From Sinohyriopsis cumingii (lineage: Eukaryota; Mollusca; Bivalvia; Unionida; Unionidae): 64,000 nucleotides of DNA. The stretch is from the NCBI GenBank assembly GCA_028554795.2, contig CM068824.1:159042289-159106288 (forward strand), read 5' to 3'. The translations under genes and the position numbers were made by a program. The notes below the pieces were generated by a model that saw nothing but the letters and a program-made list of their open reading frames with translations, searched no databases and was not told the DNA's origin. This document shows, piece by piece, positions 33,446 to 45,000 of the stretch; position 1 is the first letter of the stretch; each line of letters opens with the position of its first letter.

Positions 33446-34006
33446 TTAACCAATCAACTTTAACTGCCTTAAGCCTTTGCCACGGCCAAGGCCTACTTCT
33501 GATGATTGGGTTGAAATCACTAAGGGTGGTACGACAGGCTTAGTCACAGGGTTGGCGTGTTTAGCTCGGGAAGGTCGTATTCTCTTCGGTCGTGATAAAG
33601 AAGTCTGATACATTTGTTTCAGACTTCTTAACTCCGCTAAAATGTCCAACAGTACCGTAGCCGTTTGATTTTCACCCTCTCGTTTCTTTGCTGCTACTTC
33701 TTCTTGCTGTTGTTGCTGTTGTTTTTTTCTTACCTCTTCTTGTTGCTGTTGCTGTTGCTGTAGGAGAAAAGCTTGTTCCGCTTCCTTTTGTCGTTGCATA
33801 AATTTCTCCAATTCTTCTTTCTGTCTCTGTCTAAAATTCTCCACTTGCGGTAATGAAGAAGGTAACGAAGGTTCCGGAACAAATTCTTGCGAGGTAAGAA
33901 AATCCACAAAATCCCAATGTACCTCTTCTGAAAGTAAGTCCGGGTTCCCTTGGGCAGTCTCCCCTGCTGGTGCACCCCAATGGATCGTTTTCTGAGTTTC
34001 CGTCAT
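33446..34006 (-). CDS. Terminal gene D: polyglutamine coiled-coil protein
   Basis: 186 residues, ATG at 34,006. An acidic N-terminus (1-50) is followed by a Gln/Glu/Lys coiled coil with two Gln tracts (about 83-105), a leucine-rich helix (about 118-132) and a basic Arg/Lys/Pro C-terminal part. No family recognised. It shares Gln tracts with gene C and the histone-type 3' end with A, B, C and F. A TATATAG box lies at 34,061-34,055 and CCAAT boxes further upstream. Confidence 0.7.
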   Translation of the reverse strand: MTETQKTIHWGAPAGETAQGNPDLLSEEVHWDFVDFLTSQEFVPEPSLPSSLPQVENFRQRQKEELEKFMQRQKEAEQAFLLQQQQQQQEEVRKKQQQQQQEEVAAKKREGENQTATVLLDILAELRSLKQMYQTSLSRPKRIRPSRAKHANPVTKPVVPPLVISTQSSEVGLGRGKGLRQLKLIG

Positions 34007-34054
34007 GTTGAATCACTGTCGCATAGATTGACTGCACACAAGCGCTAACGAATC

Positions 34055-34181
34055 TATATAGACCACGTGACGTCACAGACTGCTCTCTTCGGATTGGATG
34101 CGAGCTGACTGAATTTTGTAACGCGTGTTCGGATTGGTGAATGAATTCAATCCGTTTCAATCCTTCCTGTACCTATAAATA
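34055..34181. promoter_or_regulatory. Divergent promoter of genes D (-) and F (+)
   Basis: TATATAG (minus, 34,061-34,055) serves gene D and TATAAATA (plus, 34,174-34,181) serves gene F. Between them CGGATTGG occurs twice, giving CCAAT boxes on the minus strand, plus a CACGTGACGTCA stretch with E-box and CRE-like cores. TATA plus CCAAT is also the usual make-up of histone promoters. Confidence 0.65.
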
Positions 34182-34225
34182 AGCGCAGTTCACTGCATTG
34201 ATTCAACTATTCTCGTCGCTTCAAG

Positions 34226-34462
34226 ATGTGGACCACAGTTGAGTCATCCACCCTTGTGCCTTCCATGATGTTTAGGACGGACATGCTCATGTATGTCAGG
34301 TCCAAGTGGACTGTTGTTGATAGGACAGATACTAGTCAATGGATGAGGAGAGTTTACATAGAAAGACAAGGATGTCTCAAGAGGGTACTTGTGTATGGAC
34401 CGGCAGTTAGAAGGAGTTTAAGAAGAAGAAGAAGAAGATGTGACAGATGCCATCTATGTTAA
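34226..34462 (+). CDS. Terminal gene F: small basic protein
   Basis: 78 residues, ATG at 34,226, about 50 nt after TATAAATA. The central segment SQWMRRVYIERQGCLKR is followed by VLVYGPAV, then a run of Arg and a CxxC-containing C-terminus. No known family. A decayed homologue outside the element at 36.5 kb preserves QGCLKRxLVYGxAV, so this is a real protein. A histone-like stem-loop lies 24 nt after the stop. Confidence 0.75.
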   Translation: MWTTVESSTLVPSMMFRTDMLMYVRSKWTVVDRTDTSQWMRRVYIERQGCLKRVLVYGPAVRRSLRRRRRRCDRCHLC

Positions 34463-34477
34463 TATTAATATTAACAT

Positions 34478-34857
34478 AAACCCAAAGACCCTTTTCAGGG
34501 CCAGCCATATTTCTCGAAAAGAGATAGCCTTTCCATTGCCTACCCCTTTTTTTAAATTTAAATTTAAATTTAAATTAAAAAAAAAAATCCCATATTCAAT
34601 TCCCCTTGTCCCTAGACAAACCCAAACTCTATTCCCATGTTAATTTCCCCTTGTCGCTAGACAGACCCACACTATAGTTCCATGTTAAATTCCCCTTGTC
34701 GCTAGAGTGACCCACGATTTATTCCCATGTTAATTTCCCTTGTCGCCAGATTGTCCCACGATTTTTCTCCATGTTAATTTTCCCTTGTCGCCAGATTGTC
34801 CCAGGGGTGTTTGTAATGCTAATTCCCATTGTCGCTAGGGTATCCCCATTTACTACT
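34478..34857. repeat. Polinton 1 right terminal inverted repeat
   Basis: About 380 bp, inverted match to 17,628-18,005, including the AAATTT block and the 46-bp repeats. It ends ...CCATTTACTACT and is followed by the GACATG duplication. Confidence 0.95.
34487..34502 (+). terminator. Histone-type 3' stem-loop of gene F (in right inverted repeat)
   Basis: GACCCTTTTCAGGGCC after CCCAAA and before AGCCA, followed by CTCGAAAAGAGATAG at 34,513-34,527. It is the mirror of the left-repeat signal except for one base, which puts an A-C mismatch in the second stem pair. Confidence 0.8.
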
Positions 34858-34863
34858 GACATG
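34858..34863. repeat. Target site duplication, right (GACATG)
   Basis: Exact copy of 17,622-17,627, abutting the terminal ACTACT. Confidence 0.95.
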
Positions 34864-34869
34864 CCAACA

Positions 34870-34923
34870 CATGCATGCATGCATACATACATACATACAT
34901 ACATACATACATACATACATACA

Positions 34924-34951
<28 letters not shown>
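34870..34951. repeat. (CATA)n microsatellite
   Basis: CATG then CATA tetranucleotide run beside the insertion site. It continues the CATACACA-rich array on the other side of Polinton 1. Confidence 0.95.
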
Positions 34952-34954
<3 letters not shown>

Positions 34955-35490
34955 CGTTTTAATTGACAAGTCTAAATTCAAGAAAAGCACGTTAAGGTGA
35001 AAATAGTAAGAAAGATACAGGCATTTTATACAGAAAAAGTTGGTCATTGCAGATCTAAAAGTTTAAAGACAAAATCTACATAAAAAAAACTATATATGGA
35101 CTACGAGTTCAATTAAGGATAGCTGAAAACAAAACGAATGAAACTAAAACCTAAGTTAAAAACTAGGCTGTAAGTACTGTTAAGAGTTAATATAATTCCC
35201 AATTACAAAAAGATCCCTAAAGATGAGAAAACTGAACAATTGAAAAAACGCTTAATAAAGACAAGAAAACCCTGTCTGATGTAAAACTGCAAAGAGCACC
35301 ATAACAGTTCACGCATAGAATCTCGTTGGGCAGGTTGTTTCTAACAGTTTTAGAGACGAAGGACGAAACTGTATTATATATGATAGAAATATATAAAAAA
35401 ATGTTTATATATTTATATAATTAATATAAAAATATATAATATATATATAATTAGTATTATTATTAAAATTATCAAAATTATCATTATTAT

Positions 35491-35588
<98 letters not shown>

Positions 35589-36300
35589 TATGCTCCATTC
35601 AATTTAAGGCATAGTAGCAGCCAAGAATCTCACTGGAGTATTTTTTCTCGTCTTTTTCAGGAGTATTATTTTACAGTAGCATACATTTAAGCAGTGGTGG
35701 GAGATATTTCAAATGAACGACACTATAAATCTTTTGGCACAAGGGTGAATAAATAAATGAGTGCACTGAGAAATTTCAGTTCGAACACTCGCTAAACCTA
35801 CACCATCCCAAACAATTACTAGACCAGACAGCTTGAATATTTCACTAATTATCAAACTTATTGGACCAGTTAGAAAATTCAGGCAACTAGCAAGACTGCT
35901 TTGTCTTTAGAAGAGCAAAGAGAATATAATTTTGAAATATTTACTGTATCATTAAATAATTGCAGAAAAGCTAAATTACGATGCAGTAAACAATGTTTGG
36001 TGGGCTGATAAAACTTATACAAGTGTTTAACAAGAAAACAACATTATTGGCATCATGAGATAATGCCCGATTGTTTACAAGTTTGGACATAATAAACGTA
36101 TGCCAATAATAATATTCAAGAAAATTAATGTCCTACTTTTTTAATTTCTTTTATTTAAAGCATCAATAAAGGAATATGTCAATGTTCAGAAAAATGCAGG
36201 TTTACAAATTGCATTTGGGAATGAGTAGAGTCGTGTTTGATTAACATGGGAACAACACTGGAGTGTTCCAAGGATAAGAAGTATCCGACACAACATCTTC
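34952..36300. other. Host DNA with a (TA)n run
   Basis: AT-rich DNA containing an uninterrupted TA run at about 35,494-35,584. No gene recognised. Confidence 0.6.
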
Positions 36301-36544
36301 ATTTCAGCCATGTTATATTACACTCACACTGTTCCGCGCTTGTAAATTGTAGAAACGCTCTTGGGTGCTAATATCGAAAGTGGCGTGACTCGGCCGCTGT
36401 ATTCTGACTGGAAGATTGAAAACACGACCTGACTGGATCATTTCACCCGAATTCTGATTGAAGAACCCTCCAATCAATTTCAATCCGTTCTTAGACTATA
36501 TATGGTGGCGCGTTTCTCCCTTGTGACGTCTAAGACAAATCAAG

Positions 36545-36753
36545 ATGAGAACCGACGTGGAAACATCAATTATAATTTCAAATATTCTATGTTTTTCCCT
36601 TAATAACTTATTTATGTGAAGTCATCATGGACCATCACCAAGCTCATCATATAAAATGGTATCTGGAAGAGATGAGTGTGCATTGTAAAGCAAGGGTGCC
36701 TCAAGCGAGCATTGGTCTATGGAAATGCTGTTCAGAAAGAAAGAAATGTTTGA
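36545..36753 (+). pseudogene. Decayed homologue of Polinton 1 gene F
   Basis: The ATG at 36,545 sits in the same CAAGATG context as gene F. Its first codons (M-R-T-D-V-E-T-S) parallel gene F (M-W-T-T-V-E-S-S). Further on, in another frame, 36,676-36,735 encodes CIVKQGCLKRALVYGNAV, which aligns with gene F without gaps. A TGA at 36,673 falls where gene F has Arg. Upstream are CCAATCA, AATTTCAATCCG and an ACTATATATGG TATA-like box at about 36,493-36,503, all paralleling gene F's promoter region. No inverted repeat or other Polinton gene was found around it. Confidence 0.7.
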
Positions 36754-37092
36754 GAAGAAATGGTGAAAGTTGTGCCAGCAGTACGAATACTTTTTGGTTA
36801 ACAAATCCAAATGGACAATTTAGGGGTACCAAGGTCTCTCATAGAGATATGCTACTTAAGCATTGCCAATATTTGTTTTAGCATGTTTTGTATGTCTATC
36901 ATAGTTTAAATTTAAACTCACTCACATGTTTGAGTGCATAGTTTGTAAACACTCCAAGCTTAGCGTGACATAATATACATGTGTTTTTATTTTCTCTCCT
37001 TAAACTTCCTTCCCTTGAATGTGATGGTTTATAAGTGTGTTTGTGTGCGTAGTATGTGTATATTCATACCTTTTGTTGATTACTATTACTAG

Positions 37093-37300
37093 ATTGAAAA
37101 CACCGCTCCTATGCCTAAGTGGTTAGAGTGTACGTCTATGATGCGGGAGGTCGAGGGGGCGAACCCCAGTCGAGTCATACCAAAGACTTATAAAAATGGT
37201 ACTAGCAGCTGCCTTGCTTGGCGCTCAGTATTAAGAAATTAGTGCATGACTGGTCGGACTGGCATCAAGATAATGCGACCGGTGGGACATGATGCAATAT
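37093..37300 (+). mobile_element. tRNA-derived SINE, second type
   Basis: tRNA-like head with A box ATGCCTAAGTGGTTAGAGTG (37,111-37,130) and a B-box-like GGGGGCGAACCCC (37,153-37,167). The body has GCCTTGCTTGGCGCTCAGTA and GACTGGTCGGACTGGCATCA. Different in body from the SINEs at 3.5 and 62.4 kb. The 3' end is approximate. Confidence 0.65.
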
Positions 37301-37726
37301 GTCTGCGACATGATGCACCAGTGCTAGACATAATTATAACCTACCACACAGCAGACATCGTAGTCATATCACTGAAAAATTGTTAAAGCTACGCTAAAAT
37401 CGAAATCACCACTTTGTTAGATTGAATATTATTCAGTAGATGAGTGTGTATTGGTCGTTCAAATGTCTTTGGTTTTGTTTTGTAAATTTAGGTATTGATA
37501 AATCAAACGAAGTTTTGGTTAGTAAGTGTAGGTGTATTGGTCAGTAATGGTGGGGTGTGGCGAAGTACAAATAATACTTGTTTTTTGTACATTATCTATT
37601 GCCCATGACCCCATATTTTCTTGATCTCACTAAGTCTAAAAATGACATTTTGGGGTCATAGTGTTAATGTCCCGTTGACACCAAGTACCATCTAATGTTA
37701 CACCTTGACATGATGTTCCCTTTAAT

Positions 37727-37757
<31 letters not shown>

Positions 37758-38283
37758 GCGCGCGCGCGCACAAACACACGTGTGTGTGTGTGCGTGTGTG
37801 TGTGTGAACTAAAGCTACCTTCCCAACAGCTCTTAAGTATCATTTGGACCCCATATTGTCATTATATGCTACCGCCGCTACTTTAAAACGGAAACTAAAG
37901 CAGATCCTGCTAAGATAATATCGATATAATGTATTACTTGTTCATGTCATGCAAATATTGTATTTGACGTTTCTATATTACCGTGTGTCATTTTAATGCC
38001 GACAGAAGTGACAATATGTCAATTATTAATAATATGTATTAGCTACATAAATTATACTCACTTTGTCATTTTTTGGGGTGCCTTTTTTGGTAATCTACAG
38101 TTCTTTGAGGTCTTGTCACAGATTGTTTAGCACTCACTGGAATATAATTCTTTTTCTCTACCTTCACTAATAGTATGGTTCAATTCAAGTTTAAGCGAGT
38201 CTTTTGATTTGTGTCCGCTGTCGTTGTATCCATTTATACTACCCATTATTATCACATCGCCACTCGGCACAACCAAGATCAGT

Positions 38284-38317
<34 letters not shown>

Positions 38318-38740
38318 TAATAATGAGGACTTTGTATAGCGCCTAATCTTTAGAAGCTCTAAGCGCTTTACAACATTAGACAACACCTATAATTAATCCA
38401 CACGTGTATAAATTTTGCCAGAATGTTTTTATACGTGTCGTAACCTTTCTCTCCAAACATGAATAACTCATTTATCTTTTTAATAGTATCTAATACTGTG
38501 GATTTAAACCGATATAGATGTTCTATTTTGTACCTTTCCAACTAAGATGCATATTGCAAAATATAAATAAACTTAATCTTGCAATACCTTGGTAATCAGT
38601 TACAGTATTGCAGAAAAAGTCCATTCTTTTGATTCTTCGGTCAGTCTGCATATATATCCCGATCTTCTCGCAATGGCGTAGGTATCGAGGTCAAGCATTG
38701 TAGTAAAGAGCTGCAGTGCTGCTATCCTGCATCCACGCTT
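37301..38740. other. Host DNA with simple repeats
   Basis: Contains a (CA)n/(CG)n/(GT)n run at about 37,728-37,803 and an (AAT)n run at about 38,285-38,325. No gene recognised. Confidence 0.6.
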
Positions 38741-38861
38741 GATCTCCTCATTTATTGATAGTAATTACATTGTAGACATATCGTTATTTCTCTCGTTATT
38801 TTTTTCTTTAGATCTTTTTATTATTCAGGAAATATACGCTTCTCTTTGCCAACTTATTGGT

Positions 38862-38987
38862 ATGAATTATTCCATTCGTGTCATTCTGTGTGTCTGCGTG
38901 TATGCTCTTTCTTGCCCGATTCCACCCACCACTGAAGAAGACCTCGCATTAGATACGTATACACGCAAAACTGTGACCCAGTTGTGA
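38862..38987 (+). CDS. Possible signal-peptide exon, 41 codons
   Basis: The ATG at 38,862 opens a short frame whose first 18 residues look like a secretion signal: an Arg, then a hydrophobic VILCVCVYALSC core. A Pro/Thr/Glu/Asp stretch follows, as in a propeptide. A polypyrimidine tract and TTATTCAG lie just upstream (acceptor-like, ending 38,828), and ACGTATAC inside could be a donor site. It may be the first coding exon of a secreted host protein, or chance. Confidence 0.25.
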   Translation: MNYSIRVILCVCVYALSCPIPPTTEEDLALDTYTRKTVTQL

Positions 38988-39329
38988 CGATACTAGACAA
39001 CACGGAATGCATCGCTGCAGACGTTCTTTCGACCTACATGAAGAAGAAAAAACCGACAGAAGGTCACAGTGAATACTTGGTGGGCCTTCCTCCGTAAATA
39101 AGTGTTGGTGTCTCGAATGTGGGGCTATCATTTATCCAATTGCTTGTTAGCCTGTATCAGCTGCCTTGGAGGTGCCGTGTGATGATTGATGTCTCGCCAA
39201 TTATTTTGGGTGGCCTATGCAGGAGCGAATGGCAGCCCCAAGATTTTTAAATGTGCATACACTTAGCCAGTATCTTGCTCCCTAGGTTGAAACAAGACCT
39301 CCACTGTACTGCCCACTCCACCCAAATTC

Positions 39330-39720
39330 TTGTGCAGACCATAGCGTGCTAGCCAAGGCGTCGTGCTGACCGATATTGATGCTAGTCGCCCAGAGTTTTT
39401 TACGACTAGGATCGAAGTTTACTACCAAGTGTTATCTATGACTATGATCGACGCTGGTTACCAAAATGATTCTACCTTTGTGATCGAAATTCGTCACTAA
39501 AAGCTTTCTAACTATGAGTTATCTACGACTAGGATCGACTCTAGTTACCAAAGTTTGCTGCAACTAAGATCGAAGCTAGTGAACAAAATGTTTCTACTCT
39601 TAGGATCGAAGCTAGCCACTAACAGTTTTGCACAGCTAGTGACCAGGAGTTATCAACGACTGGGATCGAACCAATTTACGAACGTTTAATACGACTAGCA
39701 CAGATGCTGGTCAGGGAACA
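39330..39720. repeat. Degenerate tandem repeat, about 40-bp period
   Basis: Copies of a motif like ACTAGGATCGAAGCTAGT followed by ACCAAAAGTTTCTA, strongly diverged. Confidence 0.7.
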
Positions 39721-41500
39721 TTGTTTATGGGTGATGTCAAATGTCCATTTCGCCACTAATCAGATTATTTTATCATGTTTATTTGCCTGTTAGCAAATCA
39801 AAGGAACCAGACGCAATTTCGGACGACTTAGTGTTTGTCCTGATCTACAAGCAACACTGGATTGAAACATAATACGTGAAATGTATAATTTTTATCACTA
39901 TGAATCATCAAACGTGTATACAATTTAAAATAAAACGTGGGAAAAGGAGAAACAGTAACGCAAATGAAAATTAAATAAGACATAAAACTTTGAATTAAGT
40001 CATAATAAAGAAAATATTCTCACATACATAAAAGCAAGTTTTGAGCCGTATGGTAAAATTATGGATAAGAAATATAAGAACGATTGGTATGATGTCGGTA
40101 GCTTAATTATATTCCTCATTAAATAAACACTTTTTCTCGTGTATGTGCCGTCATTGTGGATACAGGTAAAACTATAATACACTGCAAGTAAGGTGACCAG
40201 TGGTGTAACTATTGTGATAGCAGGTACAGCCGTGCTGTGGGGTCCGGCAATGTTTTGGGCCCAGCCCTACCAGGAATGAAATAAAACAATTAAAATGATA
40301 GTAAGGGGTGGGGAGCGGTACAAAAAGAAAACTGTGGGACCCATGGTGAGATAGTTATGCCTCTAAAGGTAACAATCAGGGAAATCAAAGTAACAAAATA
40401 CTTTCTGCGGCAGAAGACGTTGGTCATAATTTACGATAATGTCCATACGAACAATGTGACCATAAGCAACGTAGATATTTTTTTGATCCCTTACTCCCAC
40501 TCACTATTTGCTCTAAGGTACTGTGTCGATTGGCAATCAAATCGTCCAAAAGCTGCATAGTCAAGGGCAGAGTTTTTGTTTTATTGTCAATAACTCATTA
40601 CTAACGGCGGAGAAGAAATACATTAAAATGGTTAGTATCAGTCAATAATAATAATAACTGTATCGTCTCTAGAAAGCATACCTCACTTACCACACAAGTG
40701 GGTTTTCTTTTTTTAACATCGTGCGATTCACTGCAATCAAGCCGCGTGGACTGTAGGAGATAGAACATAATATTTCGCTAGTAAGTGTCTCTGTACTGTA
40801 ACATTGTTGTATGATTTGTCATTATTTGGCCTTTAGGACCAATTGAACGACTTTTATTAGTCATTTTATAGTCTTATTGCTTTCTCATCATCACATAGTC
40901 GTCCTTGTTCTTTTCGTCGTCAGTAGTATCTTCGTCGTCTGCGGCAATATTCTATTTTATATCTTTACTCTCTCACCTGATCAGAGAGAGATCTCGACTT
41001 TCAATTTCATTAGATTACAAGTTTAAGACAAATCTGATATGTATTGCATACGTTGTCCTCTAAAATTGTACAACAATTCACACTCTGTGGTAACGAAAAC
41101 AAATAACATGTATTGACAAATAACGTCCATTCTAAGATATATTCACTCAAAGACAACATCAAAGCGTCAAAGTAGCCCAAAAATGTTAAACAAAACTAGA
41201 AAACTAAATTTTTCTAGAATTTATCTATAATCGGTCAATTGCAAATCCCATCGGGTCATCAGGTCATCTCAATTAAGGTCTTTTGGACCAAAAAAGAAAA
41301 CTCTAATTTCTCGAAAATGTTATGGCAAATGTCCATTCCATACTCAGTTGAAACAAAATGAAGGAAAGGAAAATCTGGACAACCAAAAAGTAGAAACGCT
41401 TTCATCCTTGCACATTTAAAAATAAAGTCTTTATTATCATGTAAACCAATTCACACGTCTTCTACTTTCTGCCGTCCATCACATCTGTCTGACTTATAAA
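39721..41500. other. Host DNA without recognisable genes
   Basis: Short open frames only. No transposon protein or RNA gene recognised. Confidence 0.5.
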
Positions 41501-41504
41501 GGAT

Positions 41505-42060
41505 GCATTATTAAGCAATGCTATGATTAACAAAACACGTTATTTAGCAATGCTTAAATTAACAGCATGCATTTTTTATATGCTTTAATCAGCAACACGT
41601 ATTATTTAGCAAGGTTTTATTAATAACACGCGTTATTTAGCAAGGTTTTATTAACAACACGTGTTATTTAACAAGGTTTTATTAATAACGCGTTATTTAG
41701 CGATGTTTTATTAATAACGAGTTATTTAGCAAGGTTTTATCAATAACACGCTTTATTTAGCAAGGTTTTATTAATAACACGGGTTATTTAGCAAGGTTTA
41801 ATTAATAACACGGGTTATTTAGCAAGGTTTTATTAATAACACGTTATTTAGCGATGTTTTATTAATAACGCGTTATTTAGCAAGGTTGTATTAATAGCAC
41901 GCTTTATTTAGCAAGGTTTTATTAATAACACGCGTTATTTAGCGATGCTGCAACTAACAACTTGCATTATTCAGCAATAATACAATTAAGAACACGCATT
42001 ACTTAGCAATGCTACAGTTAGCAATGCGCATTATTAAACAATGATACAATTAATATCAAG
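41505..42060. repeat. Minisatellite, about 33-bp unit
   Basis: About fifteen copies of TTATTTAGCAAGGTTTTATTA plus AATAACACGC; outer copies are degenerate. Confidence 0.9.
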
Positions 42061-45000
42061 CAGTAATTTGGGGGATGACAGTTCATTTTGTCTTATTCTA
42101 ATTTTGATATAGCATAAATTGAAAAGACGGCGCTGCATGGAGTCCTAGGGAAGATAACTGTGTTTTGGTACTTGAAAACCTCCAGGCGCGAACTTAGAAA
42201 TACATGAAAACAAAAACAAGGAAATAAAAATTGGTAGTGGGTGGGTTATATTTGATAGGAATTACTGTAATTGAATATGCAATATTGACATTATCATATT
42301 TTTATGTCTATATATAAACGCCTACATTGTTCAATCAGGAAACCGCCGCTTCAATCGAAAAGCTTTGATGTTTACAAAATTATGACCTTTCTTGTCACAA
42401 TTAATTGCAGTGGAAGCGTCTGCTGTAAGTTACGCTTGAATAATGTCTCAAAACGCAACAGAAACAGAAATAAACATCTAAACCCAGATGACAATTGTTA
42501 CATATTCGCATAATTAGTACATAAATTTTAATTTGGAAATATCATCTGTACTTGAGTCTCTTTCTTCATTCCATACTTGCTTAAGTTTTGTATTAAAACC
42601 TTTCGGAACATTGCTGTTGTTTAAATATATGTACGTTTTGTTAGCATCGGAAAAAAGCTGTTAAGAAAGTGTGAATCTTATTTCAATAAAGATGCATCTA
42701 GTATAGAAGTTAGTTTTAATCTACGAGCAGCAACACATTAATAATAAGTACGTATTTTGTTGGCTATTGTGTTGAATTTCATATTTAGATGGAGTTTCAT
42801 TTTTAATTATTGCATACATATACTAAATATATACTATTTTACATGGACATATAATTTCTAATAAAATTTAGAAAGATCATAAATGAATAAAAATACGCAA
42901 AATATCGAATGCGAATTATCAGACAGTATCTTACAACGTTGCAACTTAAGTCACGTTCGCCTTTATTTTTTATCTGTGAATATTTTATATATACAATCTG
43001 TGTTTCCTTTTCAATAGTAACCTATTTAGCTTTTCTTGAACTAGAGAAAATACGAACATTTTTTTTCTATTCGTCGATTTTTCATGTACTCGTTATATTC
43101 TTATATTTCTGATAGATACCATGTACTGGAGGAAATATTTTCCCCCCATAATGCATTTTGACTCCGAAGCATTGACATGTTTAATTTATTGGTTGTCCTA
43201 TCGATTCCCCAAGAATCTAGATTATATGGTATGGAGAATGGTTGTCTCTCAGCCTTCAGCATGTTAATTTAGTTCAATAGACAAGAACCGTTATTTTTGA
43301 CAATATGCGACACACTGCGTCATTGATGTCATTGACATATTTTAAATAATGATGCCCACCGCCACCTACACAAAGTAGTGGAGAATATCGTACGTGACAT
43401 GGTAAGTTTCTATTACACACGCCATGGCTGACATTCTGGCAATGATTTATTCCCTAAGTTGAATCTAGGATGAAATATCGTATAGGCATTACTTAATGAC
43501 AGGTTGTGCGAGTATGATGGTTCTTGTAGAATGGTTCACGCAAGGTTAATATTATGCGTCTAAGTAAAACCATCGTAAATAAGATTTACAATATGCATGT
43601 GAAATTAGTAGGTGCTGTTGTTACCATAGCAGCGACACGTTCTAGATATAACCGTTGTCAAATTTATGACACTGTTCAGATTTGTACAGATGGGGCATAA
43701 TTAAAGCAGGTGCGATATAAGCCATCTAAAATTAGAATGGTCCACACGAAAGACTCAATGAATACCATATGAGTATACCTGAATTAATTTTACAGATAGT
43801 TTAATACCAAAAATATTAAAGATGGCGAGTACCTTTCAATACAAAAATCAGGAAAAATATTGTAAACGTTTGGACACAACAACAGAGCAGGACTCATCAT
43901 CAACCATTAATTCCAGCTGCATTTCTTCCTCTTCTACTCTTACTTTTCCTCTTGTTATTACCACTTAATTATTATGAGTGGTACTGATAAAAAATAAATT
44001 GGAAGGGGGTATCGCCAGAGGAGGTTTAAATGTTTGAATAATATCTCATAGAACGTATTCAAGAAGTAATATTTGATTTGTTAGTCAAAAAAAGGAATAA
44101 AGAAAAGGGAAGAAAACAAAGGAAAGAGAGCAGTTGAAGGTAACCAGACACATTTCCCTTGGTTACTGCAATTTATTTATAACGAGGTAAAATCAGTTGG
44201 CATTTCAAATACTTGTCAGTTGAAAGAATAGGTCCTGTTATAAAAGAAATCATCTTTCTTGTCATTCAGGTCTGCCCAGTTTATATTAATTTAGCAACTA
44301 TGAACTTATTATAGAAAGTAAATGGAAGCTATAAAATGTGACAATCGCAGTAGCAAGAAAGGCTTGAAAAATACTGAAGAACGTGGAATAAAGTGCGAAA
44401 GGTAAAAGAAGTGCTAATACAAATTGAAACATTTTTGTTGATATTCGATGGATCGCTATCACTTAGCATTCTTCATTGATAATGAACGTTTCACACATAT
44501 CGCTTAATAAAAATTGTAAAGGAAAAGGAAATTGAGCATTACAAAAATGAATATATGAGACGCAGATATAAAAATGCTAACGAAGAACGATTAAAGAGCA
44601 AAAACAAAAAAGTAACAGACAAACAAAGAGTGTGTGTGTTACATTTTATGATCTAATTGATAATTGGAATGTTATTACATTGGACTTTAAGGTAGTATTT
44701 CTAACGTGCATTACGATTTAACCTTGTCCTCGGCTTAACGCTACGGTTGCCTGAGACATTGCACAAATATTTAAAGAGATGAAAATCAAAAACATTTTGA
44801 CGTTGAAGCAATTAAACGTTTTTGATATCTACACTGGAGAATTTGACAAGGTTGACTCTGTCAAGAGAACAAAAATCACTGTGCAACATTATATACAAGC
44901 AAAATGAATTTAACATGAACAATGTGGATCGCACCAGCTGGATGCAATATGTTTTAATTCTATATAATGCATCAAAGAGTTAGCAAAATCGGTATAGATG

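Larger units (their letters stand above)
17628..34857. mobile_element. Polinton/Maverick element 1 (complete, 17.2 kb)
   Basis: The termini begin AGTAGTAAATGGGG and end with its reverse complement. AG...CT ends, long inverted repeats and a 6-bp target duplication are the known hallmarks of Polintons. Inside lie PolB, a DDE integrase, a packaging ATPase, a double-jelly-roll capsid protein and a penton protein, nearly all on the minus strand. Five small genes at the two ends carry histone-like 3' signals. The inverted repeats are still nearly identical, so insertion looks fairly recent, yet at least four genes carry frame breaks or stops. No adenain-like protease was found. Confidence 0.97.

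Noticed and set aside
36627..36881. 84-codon plus-strand frame near the gene F relic
   Set aside because: The conserved gene F segment lies in a different frame; this frame is an accidental overlap.
37111..37167. True tRNA gene
   Set aside because: A and B boxes are present here and at 3.57 and 62.38 kb, but complete cloverleafs and clean 3' ends are lacking and SINE bodies follow.
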